34,278 nucleotides of DNA from Rhodoferax sp. (GCF_028714215.1 NZ_JAQTMS010000057.1:1-34278); one strand, 5' to 3'; shown: positions 24,864 through 33,963, counted from the first letter of the stretch. Translations and numbers: made by a program. Notes: generated from the sequence alone by a model not told the origin.

Positions 24864-26804
24864 ATGAACCGATCACTCTGCCTGAGCGCGCTGCTCGGCT
24901 GGCTTAGCTTGGCTTCGGCGGAAACACCGCTGTCTGTGTCCGAGAAGGATTTTTTGACCGAACTGCCGGTGGTCCTGTCGGTTTCGCGTCTGCCGCAGCG
25001 ACTCGATGAAACGCCAGGTGCCGTCACCGTCATTGACCGCGACATGATCCGCCTGTCGGGTGCCCGCGATGTGGCGGACCTGATGCGCCTGGTGCCCGGT
25101 TTTCAGAGCAGCATGGCTTTTGAACGGATTGCGCCGCAGGCCAGCTACCACGGCGGTTTTGGCAGCTACTCGAACCGTCTTCAGGTTCTGGTGGATGGCC
25201 GATCGGCCTACTCGTCGTATTTCATCGGCAGCATCGAGCCGGGCTTGCAGACGGTGGCGCTGGAGGACATAGAGCGCATCGAGGTGCTGCGCGGCTCCAA
25301 CTCGGCGGCTTATGGCGCTCGCGCTTTTCTGGGCGTGATCAATATCGTTACCCGTGACAGTGCCGATACGCTGGGTACCCAGGCCAGTCTGAGCGTCGGC
25401 GAGAACGGTATTCGCGATGGCCGCGCCAGCCTGGGCTGGGGTGCTGTGAACGCCACTTTCCGTCTCGGGCTGGATCGTCGCTCGGACGCCGGACTGCTGG
25501 GCTCGAACGGTCACAACCAGCTTGATCGCGTCAATTTTCGGGCCGATGTCCGTCTCAACCCCCGCGACGATTTGCAGTTGCGCTCCGGTGGCCTGGTGCT
25601 CAATGCCGGCAAGGGTGTTCCCGACAACGTCGACGATCTGGCGCGCGATACCCGTTACGGTACCGGCTATCTGCAACTCGATTGGCGTCGCACTTTGAAT
25701 GAGGATGAGGATATCGCATTGAGTTATTCCCATGTGCAGGAGTCTTACCAGGACAGCTTCCCTTATTCATTGCTAGCGCTGGGCATCGATGGCAGCCTGG
25801 CGATCGATGCCAGCGGCAGGGCGCGCAACGACACCGTGTCCTTGCAGCACAGCTGGCGTCAGGGTTCGCGCCTGCGGCTGGTCTGGGGTGGTGAATTGCG
25901 GCGCGAGCAGTCGATCTCCAGGCCGGCCTACAACACCGATGCCGCCTTGGTCACGGATTTCTCAAGACTGTTTGGCAACCTGGAATGGCGACCGGCCCGG
26001 GATCTGGTGCTCAATGCCGGCGCCATGGCGGAAAGAAGCAGCGCCAGCGGCAACACGGTGGCGCCGCGGCTGATGCTCAATTGGCACGTGGCGGACGGGC
26101 AGACGCTGCGCGTCGGTAGCTCGCGAGCTTACCGACCCCCCAGTACCTACGAACAATTTGCCGATGTACGCTATTTCTGGAACGGCCAACTGCTTAAGGT
26201 CGGGACCTTGGCCAGCGGTCAGGTTCAGGCCGAAAGCGTGCTGGCCCGTGAACTAGGTTATCTGGGCGTCTTCCCGGCGCTGCGACTGAATCTGGATGTG
26301 CGCGTTTTTCATGAGCAGATCGGTGGGTTTCTTCGTCAACTCAATGCCACCCAGCCCAGGGACTACGCCAACGTCGATAATTTCTCCCAGCAGGGGATTG
26401 AATACCAGTTGAAATGGCAACCCTGGCAGGGTGCGCAGTTCCTGCTCACGCAGGCCATGGTGCATAGCAGTCTGATCAATGGGGACCTGAGATCCGACAC
26501 CGGTCTGGCCCTGGCGGCGCCCAGGCTGGCCAACACCCTCACCTATTTTCAGAAGCTGCCCGGTAACCTGGATCTGAGTCTGATGCATCAGGACAGCGGT
26601 ACGGTCACCCTGCAGGGGGCGGGTCGCTTTGACCAGGTGGCGATCACCCGCACCGACTTGCGGCTGGCGGCACCGCTGCACTGGAACCAGCAACGGGGCG
26701 AACTGGCCCTGGTGATTCAGAACCTGGGTTCGCCCTACCCGGATTTTGCGCCGGCGTTTGCGTTTGGACGGCGGGCTTTTATGACCCTGCGGCTGCAAAA
26801 TTAG
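24864..26804 (+). CDS. TonB-dependent outer-membrane receptor
   Basis: 646 aa. A Sec signal peptide ends near residue 19 (LLGWLSLASA/ETPLS). The plug domain is at about residues 35-160 (VVLSVSRLPQRLDETPGAVTVIDRDMI, DVADLMRLVPGFQ, VLVDGRSAYSS, LEDIERIEVLRGSNSAAYGARAFLGVINIVTR), and the remainder alternates as a 22-strand barrel. There is no N-terminal STN signalling extension, so it is not a FecA-type transducer. The last residue is Asn rather than the usual aromatic one. It is the first of three genes (10-bp gap to the next) with a substrate-binding protein and a hybrid kinase, so it probably admits or senses the ligand that the kinase reports. The ligand is unknown. Confidence 0.92.
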   Translation: MNRSLCLSALLGWLSLASAETPLSVSEKDFLTELPVVLSVSRLPQRLDETPGAVTVIDRDMIRLSGARDVADLMRLVPGFQSSMAFERIAPQASYHGGFGSYSNRLQVLVDGRSAYSSYFIGSIEPGLQTVALEDIERIEVLRGSNSAAYGARAFLGVINIVTRDSADTLGTQASLSVGENGIRDGRASLGWGAVNATFRLGLDRRSDAGLLGSNGHNQLDRVNFRADVRLNPRDDLQLRSGGLVLNAGKGVPDNVDDLARDTRYGTGYLQLDWRRTLNEDEDIALSYSHVQESYQDSFPYSLLALGIDGSLAIDASGRARNDTVSLQHSWRQGSRLRLVWGGELRREQSISRPAYNTDAALVTDFSRLFGNLEWRPARDLVLNAGAMAERSSASGNTVAPRLMLNWHVADGQTLRVGSSRAYRPPSTYEQFADVRYFWNGQLLKVGTLASGQVQAESVLARELGYLGVFPALRLNLDVRVFHEQIGGFLRQLNATQPRDYANVDNFSQQGIEYQLKWQPWQGAQFLLTQAMVHSSLINGDLRSDTGLALAAPRLANTLTYFQKLPGNLDLSLMHQDSGTVTLQGAGRFDQVAITRTDLRLAAPLHWNQQRGELALVIQNLGSPYPDFAPAFAFGRRAFMTLRLQN

Positions 26805-26814
26805 AGCGCGGTCC

Positions 26815-27750
26815 ATGCTGGCGTCCTTGCGGCTCCTGATCGTCGGTCTCTGGCTCGGGTGTTTTGCCGGCTTTGGCGCCCACGCCGCGGCGACGCTGGT
26901 GATTGTCAGCAGCGAGCGCAGCACCGCCTACCTTGAAACGGCCCAGGCCATGCTCGATGAACTGGAGCGTGCCGGCGTGGCGCGCAACGAGGTGTTGCTG
27001 CTGACCCCCAGCGAGTGGTCGGCGCTGCGGCCAGCATCACCCAAATTGTTCGTGACACTGGGTGCCGAGGCGGCGCTGGCGCTGGCCAAGGCCGAGACCC
27101 GGGCGCCGGTGCTGTGCACGCTGTTGCCGCGCAGCAGTTTTGAGCGTGTTCTGCGGACCAGCGGGCGCAAGCCGTCGTCCCAGTTTTCGGCTCTTTATCT
27201 CAGTCAGCCCTTGAGTCGCCAGATTGAACTGATGCGCCTGGCCTTGCCCGCCGCGCGTCGCATCGGCGTGCTGTGGGGGCCTGAATCGCAAGCCCAGGCG
27301 CCGGCCTTGAAAGCCCTGGTGCAGGCCAGTGGGTTGGAACTGGTGGAGGCCAGTGTCGAGCGTGATGAATTGATTTTTGCCGGCTTGAAGCGAATCCTGG
27401 AAGAGGCCGATGTGTTGTTGGCGGTGGCCGACCCGCAGGTCTATAACAGCAACAGCATCCAGAATATCCTGCTGACCACTTTTCGGGCCAAGGTGCCGAT
27501 GCTGGCGTTCTCACCCGCTTATGTGCGGGCCGGCGCCTTGCTGGCCTTGCACGTGACGCCGACCCAGATTGGCCAGCAAGCGGCGGCGCTGGTCCGTCCG
27601 GTGCTGCAAGGCAAGGTTCTGCCGGCGACGCCGGTTTACTCCCACGACTTCCAGGTTGCCGTCAACCAGCACGTGGCGCGTTCACTCGGTTTGACGCTGG
27701 ATGCCGAAACCTTGCGCCAACAGTTGCGGCGCAGCGAGGGGGCACCATGA
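26815..27750 (+). CDS. Periplasmic ABC-type substrate-binding protein (ABC_sub_bind family), orphan
   Basis: 311 aa with a signal peptide (LRLLIVGLWLGCFAGFGAHA/AATL). The body follows the ABC_sub_bind (PF04392-like) plan: VIVSSERSTAYLETAQAMLDELERAG, PKLFVTLGAEAALALA, YLSQPLSRQIELMRLALPAARRIGVLWGP, DVLLAVADPQVYN, and a C-terminal ALLALHVTPTQIGQQAAALVRPVLQG. No permease or ATPase gene is near, which is unusual for this family. It lies 10 bp after the TonB receptor and overlaps the hybrid kinase by 4 bp (ATGA), so it may hand a bound ligand to the kinase sensor instead of a transporter. Confidence 0.88.
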   Translation: MLASLRLLIVGLWLGCFAGFGAHAAATLVIVSSERSTAYLETAQAMLDELERAGVARNEVLLLTPSEWSALRPASPKLFVTLGAEAALALAKAETRAPVLCTLLPRSSFERVLRTSGRKPSSQFSALYLSQPLSRQIELMRLALPAARRIGVLWGPESQAQAPALKALVQASGLELVEASVERDELIFAGLKRILEEADVLLAVADPQVYNSNSIQNILLTTFRAKVPMLAFSPAYVRAGALLALHVTPTQIGQQAAALVRPVLQGKVLPATPVYSHDFQVAVNQHVARSLGLTLDAETLRQQLRRSEGAP

Positions 27751-29690
27751 GAATGGGCGATATTCGCAGTCGCATCCTGTGGGCCGCCATGCTGCCGGTG
27801 ACGCTGATTGTGGTGTTGTTGGTGGCGGCATTTCTGGTGGCGCGGGTGAGCGACCAACAGGAGGCACACAGTCAGGGGGCTCGTTCCCTGGCCCACCAGT
27901 TGGCGGCTGCCAGCGAGTATGGCTTGTTCTCCGCCAATATCGCCCATCTGCAAACCGTGGCCCGGGGCGCCTTGCGAGAGGCGGATGTGCGCGCGGTGAC
28001 GATTCTCAATGCGGATGGTGAAGTGCTGGTCAATGTCGGCTTGCCAGGCTACACCTTGCCGGCACATCTGGGTCGGCAGGAAACACTGGACTACAACCCG
28101 GACAATGACACCGACCTGCTAGTGCAACCGATTACCGTCAGCCAGCTCAAGCTGGACGATCCGTTCGATGCCAAGACCAGTGAGACCATGGCGGCACCGA
28201 AAATCCTGGGGCATGTGCTGATCGAGTTTTCGCACGAGAAGGTGCGTCTGCGCGAGCGGGAACTGTTCTGGCTGGGGCTGGCGCTGGGTCTGGCCGGATT
28301 GCTGCTGGGTGGTTTGCTGGCGCTGCGTCTGGGTCGGCGCGTCATCGAACCGGTGGCGCGCGTCTCGCGCATGATAGAGCGCATCGGGCAGGGCGAATTG
28401 ACGGTGCGCGCGGAGGTGCTGCCGGATGATCCGCTGCGCGACTTGCAGCTTGGACTCAATCAGATGGCCCGGCGTCTGGAGTCGGGTCGCGACGAAATGG
28501 AGCGGCGGATTGCTTCGGCGACGGCGGCCTTGCGTGAAAAAAAAGAGGAAGCGGAGACCGCGACGCTGGCGAAGTCGCGCTTTCTGGCAGCGGCCAGCCA
28601 TGATCTGCGACAACCGACCCACGCGCTGGGCATGTTTGTCGCGCGGTTGCAGCAATTTGCGCACAGTGCGGAGACTACCCATCTGATCAAGAACATGGAA
28701 AACGCGGTGCTGGCGTTGCAGGATTTGCTGGATGGCTTGCTCGACATTTCGCGCCTCGATGCGATGACGGTTCAGGTTCAGGTGCAGCCTTTCGCATTGG
28801 CCGATATTTTTGACCAGTTGGGCGCCGAACTGACCCTGACCGCCCTTGACAAAGGCTTGCGCCTGCGGATTCGACCGACCAAGGTCTGGTTGCTGAGCGA
28901 TCCGACGCTGCTGCATCGCATCCTGTTGAACCTGCTGGGTAACGCCTTGCGTTACACCAAGGCCGGCGGTGTACTGCTGGCCTGCCGCGTCCGGGCCGAT
29001 GGCAAGCGCGCCAGCATAGAGGTTTGGGACACCGGTATCGGCATTGCGCCGGAGCACCAGCGGGCCATCTTCAAGGAGTTCTATCAAGTCGGCAACCTGG
29101 AGCGCGACCGTGGCAAGGGCATGGGGCTGGGGCTCAATATTGTGGAGCGCACGGCCCAGTTGCTGGGGCATCGGGTGCAATTGCGCTCGCGCCCCGGAAC
29201 CGGTACCCGCTTCAGCATCGAGGTCCCGCTATTGCCCCCTGGAACTGCCATGGAACGGCCCGGCCCGCCGCAGGTCAAGCCACTTGAAGATCTGGTCGGT
29301 CTGGTGGTGCTGGTGATAGAGGACGATGCCCTGGCGCGTGAGGGGCTGGTGAGTTTGCTGGTGTCCTGGGGCGCTTTGGTGGTCCAGGCCGAGGGGTTGA
29401 CGGCGGCGCAGTGGCAACTCAAGGACGGGCTGCTGCCCGACCTGATCATCAGCGACTATCGTTTGCTGGACGGGGAAAATGGCATCGACACGGTGCGCCA
29501 ACTGCGCGCCGCGGCGGGTCGGCCGATTCCAGCCTGTTTGATGAGTGGCGATACCGACCCGGATTTGTTGAAGGCGGCCAAGGATGCCGGTTTGACCTTG
29601 CTGCACAAACCGGTGCGTCCGGCCAAATTGCGCAGCCTGATTCGCCGCTTGACGGCGCCCGATCAAACCGATGGGGAGGTCTTGACGTAG
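27747..29690 (+). CDS. Hybrid sensor histidine kinase with C-terminal receiver
   Basis: 647 aa. A first membrane helix (ILWAAMLPVTLIVVLLVAAFLVA), a periplasmic sensor of about 140 aa, and a second helix (LFWLGLALGLAGLLLGGLLAL) lead into a HAMP segment (RRVIEPVARVSRMIERIGQGELTVR). The kinase H-box has the phospho-acceptor H285 in AASHDLRQPTHALGMF. The ATPase has NLLGNALRYTKAGG, DTGIGIAPEHQ and GKGMGLGLNIVERTA. The receiver at the end has the acidic pair in VIEDDALAREG, the phospho-acceptor D570 in LIISDYRLLDGENG, and K in LLHKPVRPAKL. There is no Hpt domain in the gene. The ATG overlaps the stop of the binding-protein gene, and the 3' end overlaps the response-regulator gene by 28 bp. Confidence 0.96.
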   Translation: MRMGDIRSRILWAAMLPVTLIVVLLVAAFLVARVSDQQEAHSQGARSLAHQLAAASEYGLFSANIAHLQTVARGALREADVRAVTILNADGEVLVNVGLPGYTLPAHLGRQETLDYNPDNDTDLLVQPITVSQLKLDDPFDAKTSETMAAPKILGHVLIEFSHEKVRLRERELFWLGLALGLAGLLLGGLLALRLGRRVIEPVARVSRMIERIGQGELTVRAEVLPDDPLRDLQLGLNQMARRLESGRDEMERRIASATAALREKKEEAETATLAKSRFLAAASHDLRQPTHALGMFVARLQQFAHSAETTHLIKNMENAVLALQDLLDGLLDISRLDAMTVQVQVQPFALADIFDQLGAELTLTALDKGLRLRIRPTKVWLLSDPTLLHRILLNLLGNALRYTKAGGVLLACRVRADGKRASIEVWDTGIGIAPEHQRAIFKEFYQVGNLERDRGKGMGLGLNIVERTAQLLGHRVQLRSRPGTGTRFSIEVPLLPPGTAMERPGPPQVKPLEDLVGLVVLVIEDDALAREGLVSLLVSWGALVVQAEGLTAAQWQLKDGLLPDLIISDYRLLDGENGIDTVRQLRAAAGRPIPACLMSGDTDPDLLKAAKDAGLTLLHKPVRPAKLRSLIRRLTAPDQTDGEVLT

Positions 29691-30304
29691 CCCAGCTGAG
29701 CGGCTGCCAGAACCGCCTGGACGCGGTTTTGCACGCCAAAAGCACGCAGCACACCGGTCACATGATTCTTCGTGGTTTCGTCCGAGAGTTGCAGGAGTTG
29801 GCTTATTTCCTTGTTCGATCGCCCCTCCAGCAGCAGGTACAAGACCTCTTCCTGGCGCGACGTAAGCAGGGGCGCCGCGTCCGCCTCCGGTTCGCAGGGC
29901 AGACTGCCCGCGCTCAGCAACTCCGTCGGCAGATACACCTCGCCGGCCAGCACCCGGCTCAGAATCGACAACAGTTTGCTGCTCAGACTGGCTTTGGTGA
30001 TAAAGCCGGAGGCGCCGCGCTGCATGACCTTGCGGGCGATCTGCGGGTTGACCGAGCCCGACAGCATGACGATCGGCAGTTCAGGATGTTTTTCGCTGAA
30101 TATCGTCAGCGCGTCAAGCCCATTCATGTCGGGCAGGTGGTAATCCAGCAGCACCAGGTCGAGGTCGCAGTGTTGTGCCGCGATTTCGAAGGCGCCGACG
30201 CAGTGGGCGGCCTCCAGCACCTCGACTTGCTCATCGAGCCCCTTGAGAACCTGGCGCAAACCTTCCCGCACCAGGGCATGATCATCGACAACGAGAATCT
30301 TCAA
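29663..30304 (-). CDS. LuxR/NarL-type response regulator
   Basis: 213 aa from the TTG at 30304, which has AAGGTG 6 nt upstream; a GTG at 30313 (three residues longer) is the alternative. The receiver has the acidic pair in VVDDHALVREGLRQ, the phospho-acceptor D54 in LVLLDYHLPDMNG, S82 in VMLSGS and K104 in FITKASL. The C-terminal HTH (LTSRQEEVLYLLLEGRSNKEISQLLQLSDETTKNHV) is a clear NarL-type DNA-binding domain. It converges on the hybrid kinase gene with a 28-bp 3' overlap and is the most likely partner of that kinase. It is divergent from dnaE with an 86-bp gap between the GTG and the dnaE ATG. Confidence 0.95.
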   Translation of the reverse strand: MKILVVDDHALVREGLRQVLKGLDEQVEVLEAAHCVGAFEIAAQHCDLDLVLLDYHLPDMNGLDALTIFSEKHPELPIVMLSGSVNPQIARKVMQRGASGFITKASLSSKLLSILSRVLAGEVYLPTELLSAGSLPCEPEADAAPLLTSRQEEVLYLLLEGRSNKEISQLLQLSDETTKNHVTGVLRAFGVQNRVQAVLAAAQLGYVKTSPSV

Positions 30305-30388
30305 GACTTTCACCTTGCCACTTTTATTATTGTTCAGCTTGCGTCGGCGACGCCAAAAATGGCGGGAGCGCAGACAGCCAACTTCCTA

Positions 30389-30406
30389 CAATATAAGCTA
30401 TGTTTG
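30389..30406 (+). promoter_or_regulatory. 18-bp motif copy 2 and dnaE promoter-like -10
   Basis: CAATATAAGCTATGTTTG matches the motif at 24769-24786 at 15 of 18 positions and runs into the dnaE ATG (30400). TACAAT at 30387-30392 is a good -10 hexamer, only 7 nt before the ATG. If used, the dnaE mRNA would have almost no leader, and no Shine-Dalgarno sequence is visible. Function in regulation is inference. Confidence 0.4.
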
Positions 30407-33400
30407 TCCACCTGCGCCTCCACACCGAATTTTCCGTCATCGACGGCACCAATCGCATCGACGATATTGTCAAATGTGCTGCCGCGGACCGGCAACCGGC
30501 CCTGGCCATTACGGATTTGAGCAATCTGTTTGGCGCCATCAAGTTTTACAAGGAGGCGCGCAAGCGCGGCGTCAAACCGCTGATTGGCGCCGAGATCTGG
30601 CTGGAAGGTTTGGGTCAGGACGAAACCACCTTGTCGCGCCTGGTGTTGCTGGTGCAAAACCGGCAGGGCTACCTGAATTTGTCGGAACTGCTGGCGCGCG
30701 CCTGGACGCGCAATGCGGGCAAGGCGCAAGCCAGCGTCAGGCTGGATTGGCTCAAGGAACTCAGTCAGGGTTTGCTTGCCTTGTCGGGTGCGCAGGCCGG
30801 ACCGGTGGGGCAGGCGCTGGTGCAGGGCGACGAAGCCCGGGCACTGGATGGTGCCTTGCAGTTGGGCGGCATTTTTCCGCACCGGTTCTACCTCGAGTTG
30901 CAACGTGCCGGCCGCCCCGATGACGAAGCCCATGTCACGGCCGCGGTGCAACTGGCCGCGCGCATGGGCCTGCCGGTGGTCGCCACGCACCCGGTGCAGT
31001 TCACACGGGAGGACGATTATGAAGCGCATGAAGCACGGGTCTGCATTGCCGAGGGGGAAATTCTGGCCGACCCGCGGCGCCAGCGCCGCTTCACCCGTGA
31101 GCAGTATTTCAAGTCCGCCGCCCAGATGCAGGCGCTGTTTGCCGATCTGCCCTCGGCGCTGGCCAATACGCTGGAGATCGCCCGGCGCTGCAACCTGACG
31201 CTGACGCTGGGCAAACCCCAGTTGCCGGATTTTCCGACGCCCGAGGTCGATGGCCAGCGCATGACGCCGGAAGAATATTTCCGCCATGCCTCGCACGAGG
31301 GTTTGAAAGACCGGTTGGCGCATCTCTACCCCGATCCGGCGCAACGCCAGCGTGAGCAGCCGCGCTACCTGGAGCGGCTGGAGTTCGAGATCGGCACCAT
31401 TCTGAAAATGGGCTTCCCGGGCTACTTCCTGATTGTGGGCGACTTCATCAACTGGGCCAAGAACAACGGTTGTCCGGTCGGCCCGGGGCGGGGTTCCGGC
31501 GCCGGCTCGCTGGTGGCTTATTCGCTGAAGATCACCGACCTCGATCCGCTGCGCTACAACCTGCTGTTCGAGCGCTTCCTGAATCCCGAGCGGGTCTCCA
31601 TGCCGGACTTCGATATTGACTTTTGCCAGGGTAACCGGGACCGGGTGATTGATTATGTGAAGGAAAAATACGGCAAGGACGCGGTCAGCCAGATCGTCAC
31701 CTTTGGCACCATGGCGGCGCGCGCCGCGGTGCGCGACGTCGGCCGCGTGCTGGACATGAGCTACACCTTTTGCGATGGCATCAGCAAGCTCATACCCAAC
31801 AAGCCGGGCGTCAGCGTCAGCCTGCAGTTGCCGCCACCGGATCGCAAAAAAGATGACAAAACCATCTATGCGACCGAGGCGGAACCGATTTTGGCTGAGC
31901 GCGAGAGCAAGGAAGAAGACGTCAAGACCCTGCTGGAGCTGGCGCGCAAGTTGGAGGGCATGACGCGCAATGTCGGCATGCACGCCGGCGGCGTGCTGAT
32001 TGCACCGGGCAAGTTGACCGACTTTTGTCCCCTGTACCAGCAGCCGGGCAGCGACTCGGCGGTCAGCCAGTACGACAAAAACGATGTGGAAGCCATCGGC
32101 CTGGTGAAGTTCGACTTTTTGGGCCTGGCCACGCTCACCATTCTGGAGATCGCGCGCAACCTGATCGTGCAGCGGCACAAGGGCCAGGAGAACTTTGCCT
32201 TCGAGAACCTGCCGCTGGACGACCCCCAGGTCTACAAGCTGTTCTCCGATGGCAAGACCGAGGCCGTGTTCCAGTTTGAAAGCCGCGGCATGCAAGGCAT
32301 GCTCAAGGACGCCAAACCGACCCGGCTGGAAGACCTGATTGCGCTCAACGCCTTGTACCGGCCCGGCCCGATGGACCTGATTCCGAGCTTTGTGGCGCGC
32401 AAGCAGGGCCGGGAAGAGGTGATTTACCCGCACCCGCTGGTGGCCGGGATGCTGTCCGAGACCTACGGCATCATGGTCTACCAGGAGCAGGTGATGCAGA
32501 CCGCGCAAATCCTGGGCGGCTACTCGCTGGGCGGCGCCGACATGCTGCGCCGCGCCATGGGCAAGAAAGACGCCGACGAGATGGCCAAGCATCGCCAGAT
32601 CTTCCGCGACGGCGCCGCCAGGAACGACATCAACGAGGCCCAGGCCGACGAGGTGTTCGACTTGATGGAAAAATTTGCCGGCTACGGTTTCAACAAGTCG
32701 CACGCCGCCGCCTACTCGCTGCTGGCCTACCACACGGCCTGGCTCAAGGTCCATTACACGGCTGAATTCTTCTGTGCCAACATGACGGTGGAAATGGACG
32801 ACACCGACAAGCTCAAAGTCCTGTTCGAGGACGCGCTGAAGATGGGCCTGTCGTTCGAGCCGCCCGATGTGAACCGGGGTGTCAGCCGCTTCGAGCCGAT
32901 CTCCGACAAGATGATCCGCTATGGCCTGAGTGCCATCAAGGGTTCCGGCCAGCAAGCGATCGAAGCGATCGTGGCGGCCCGCGAAGGACGCGGCGTCGGT
33001 CCTTCCGGCGATGTGGTGGGACCCTTCAAAAGCCTGTTCGATTTTTGCCTGCGGGTGGACCGCAGCCGCATCAACAAGCGCACCGTGGAGGCCTTGATCA
33101 AGGCCGGTGCCTTCGATTCGATCCAGCTCAACCGCGCCAGCCTGCTGGCCTCGGTCGACCGGGCCTTTGAGTTTGGCGCGGCGGCGCTCGCCAATGCCAA
33201 CCAGGGCGGTTTGTTCGACCTGGGCGGCGACGACGATCATGGCTCCAGCACGCAGGAGCCGGATTTGGTGGCGGCCCTGCCCTGGGGCGTGAAGGAACGC
33301 CTCACCTATGAAAAAACCGCCGTCGGTTTCTACCTGTCAGGTCATCTGTTCGACGAGGTGGCGCTGGAGGTGCGGCGTTTTGCCAAGCGCCGGATCGAAG

Positions 33401-33963
33401 ATCTGATCGACACCCGGGAGCCGCAGTTGCTGGCCGGCATCATCACCGATTTCAGGGTCATCAATGGCCAGCGCGGCAAGCTGGCGCTGTTCAAGCTGGA
33501 CGACAAATCCGGTGTCATCGAGGCCCGCGCCGACGAGGCCTTGATCAATGCGCACCGCAATCTGCTGAAAGACGATGAGCTGGTGATCGTCATGGGCAAG
33601 CTGCAGCCGGACCGGTTTTCCGGCGGCATGCAATTGACGGTGACGCAGCTTTGGGAGCTGGAGCAGGCACGTTGCCGCTTCGGTAAGTTTTTGCGTGTGG
33701 CGGTGGACTGCGGGCCGGGCGCCAAGGTGCCGGATGTGGGGCGCATGCTGAAGGACTATCCGGCGCAGCGCGAGATGACCGAGCAGGGCGAACTGGTGCG
33801 CGGCCTGGCGCTGCGCTTTGGCGTGGCGTGTCAGGGCGATACCGGTGCGGCCTCGGCCGAACTGCAACTCGGTGAGCGCTTCAAATTCTTCCCCAGCAAT
33901 GCGGCGCTGGCCGGTTGGCGGGTGCAGGCTGAGCAGGGCAAGGCGGAGATTGTCTACGAGTGA
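30400..33963 (+). CDS. dnaE: DNA polymerase III, alpha subunit
   Basis: 1187 aa (E. coli 1160). It is the replicative polymerase catalytic subunit. The N-terminal PHP domain starts MFVHLRLHTEFSVIDGTNRIDDIV. The palm has GPGRGSGAGSLVAYSL and the catalytic aspartates D403 and D405 (MPDFDIDF), with the third at D572 (VKFDFLGL); these positions match the E. coli ones closely. FNKSHAAAYSLLAYHTAWLK is the conserved finger region. The internal clamp-binding motif is QGGLF near residue 935. The OB-fold and C-terminal part follow. No clear ribosome site precedes the ATG; see the promoter note. Confidence 0.99.
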   Translation: MFVHLRLHTEFSVIDGTNRIDDIVKCAAADRQPALAITDLSNLFGAIKFYKEARKRGVKPLIGAEIWLEGLGQDETTLSRLVLLVQNRQGYLNLSELLARAWTRNAGKAQASVRLDWLKELSQGLLALSGAQAGPVGQALVQGDEARALDGALQLGGIFPHRFYLELQRAGRPDDEAHVTAAVQLAARMGLPVVATHPVQFTREDDYEAHEARVCIAEGEILADPRRQRRFTREQYFKSAAQMQALFADLPSALANTLEIARRCNLTLTLGKPQLPDFPTPEVDGQRMTPEEYFRHASHEGLKDRLAHLYPDPAQRQREQPRYLERLEFEIGTILKMGFPGYFLIVGDFINWAKNNGCPVGPGRGSGAGSLVAYSLKITDLDPLRYNLLFERFLNPERVSMPDFDIDFCQGNRDRVIDYVKEKYGKDAVSQIVTFGTMAARAAVRDVGRVLDMSYTFCDGISKLIPNKPGVSVSLQLPPPDRKKDDKTIYATEAEPILAERESKEEDVKTLLELARKLEGMTRNVGMHAGGVLIAPGKLTDFCPLYQQPGSDSAVSQYDKNDVEAIGLVKFDFLGLATLTILEIARNLIVQRHKGQENFAFENLPLDDPQVYKLFSDGKTEAVFQFESRGMQGMLKDAKPTRLEDLIALNALYRPGPMDLIPSFVARKQGREEVIYPHPLVAGMLSETYGIMVYQEQVMQTAQILGGYSLGGADMLRRAMGKKDADEMAKHRQIFRDGAARNDINEAQADEVFDLMEKFAGYGFNKSHAAAYSLLAYHTAWLKVHYTAEFFCANMTVEMDDTDKLKVLFEDALKMGLSFEPPDVNRGVSRFEPISDKMIRYGLSAIKGSGQQAIEAIVAAREGRGVGPSGDVVGPFKSLFDFCLRVDRSRINKRTVEALIKAGAFDSIQLNRASLLASVDRAFEFGAAALANANQGGLFDLGGDDDHGSSTQEPDLVAALPWGVKERLTYEKTAVGFYLSGHLFDEVALEVRRFAKRRIEDLIDTREPQLLAGIITDFRVINGQRGKLALFKLDDKSGVIEARADEALINAHRNLLKDDELVIVMGKLQPDRFSGGMQLTVTQLWELEQARCRFGKFLRVAVDCGPGAKVPDVGRMLKDYPAQREMTEQGELVRGLALRFGVACQGDTGAASAELQLGERFKFFPSNAALAGWRVQAEQGKAEIVYE

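Noticed and set aside
30334..33240. 968-codon open frame antisense to dnaE
   Set aside because: Same cause: stop codons are rare opposite GC-rich coding sequence. No domain and no start signal.
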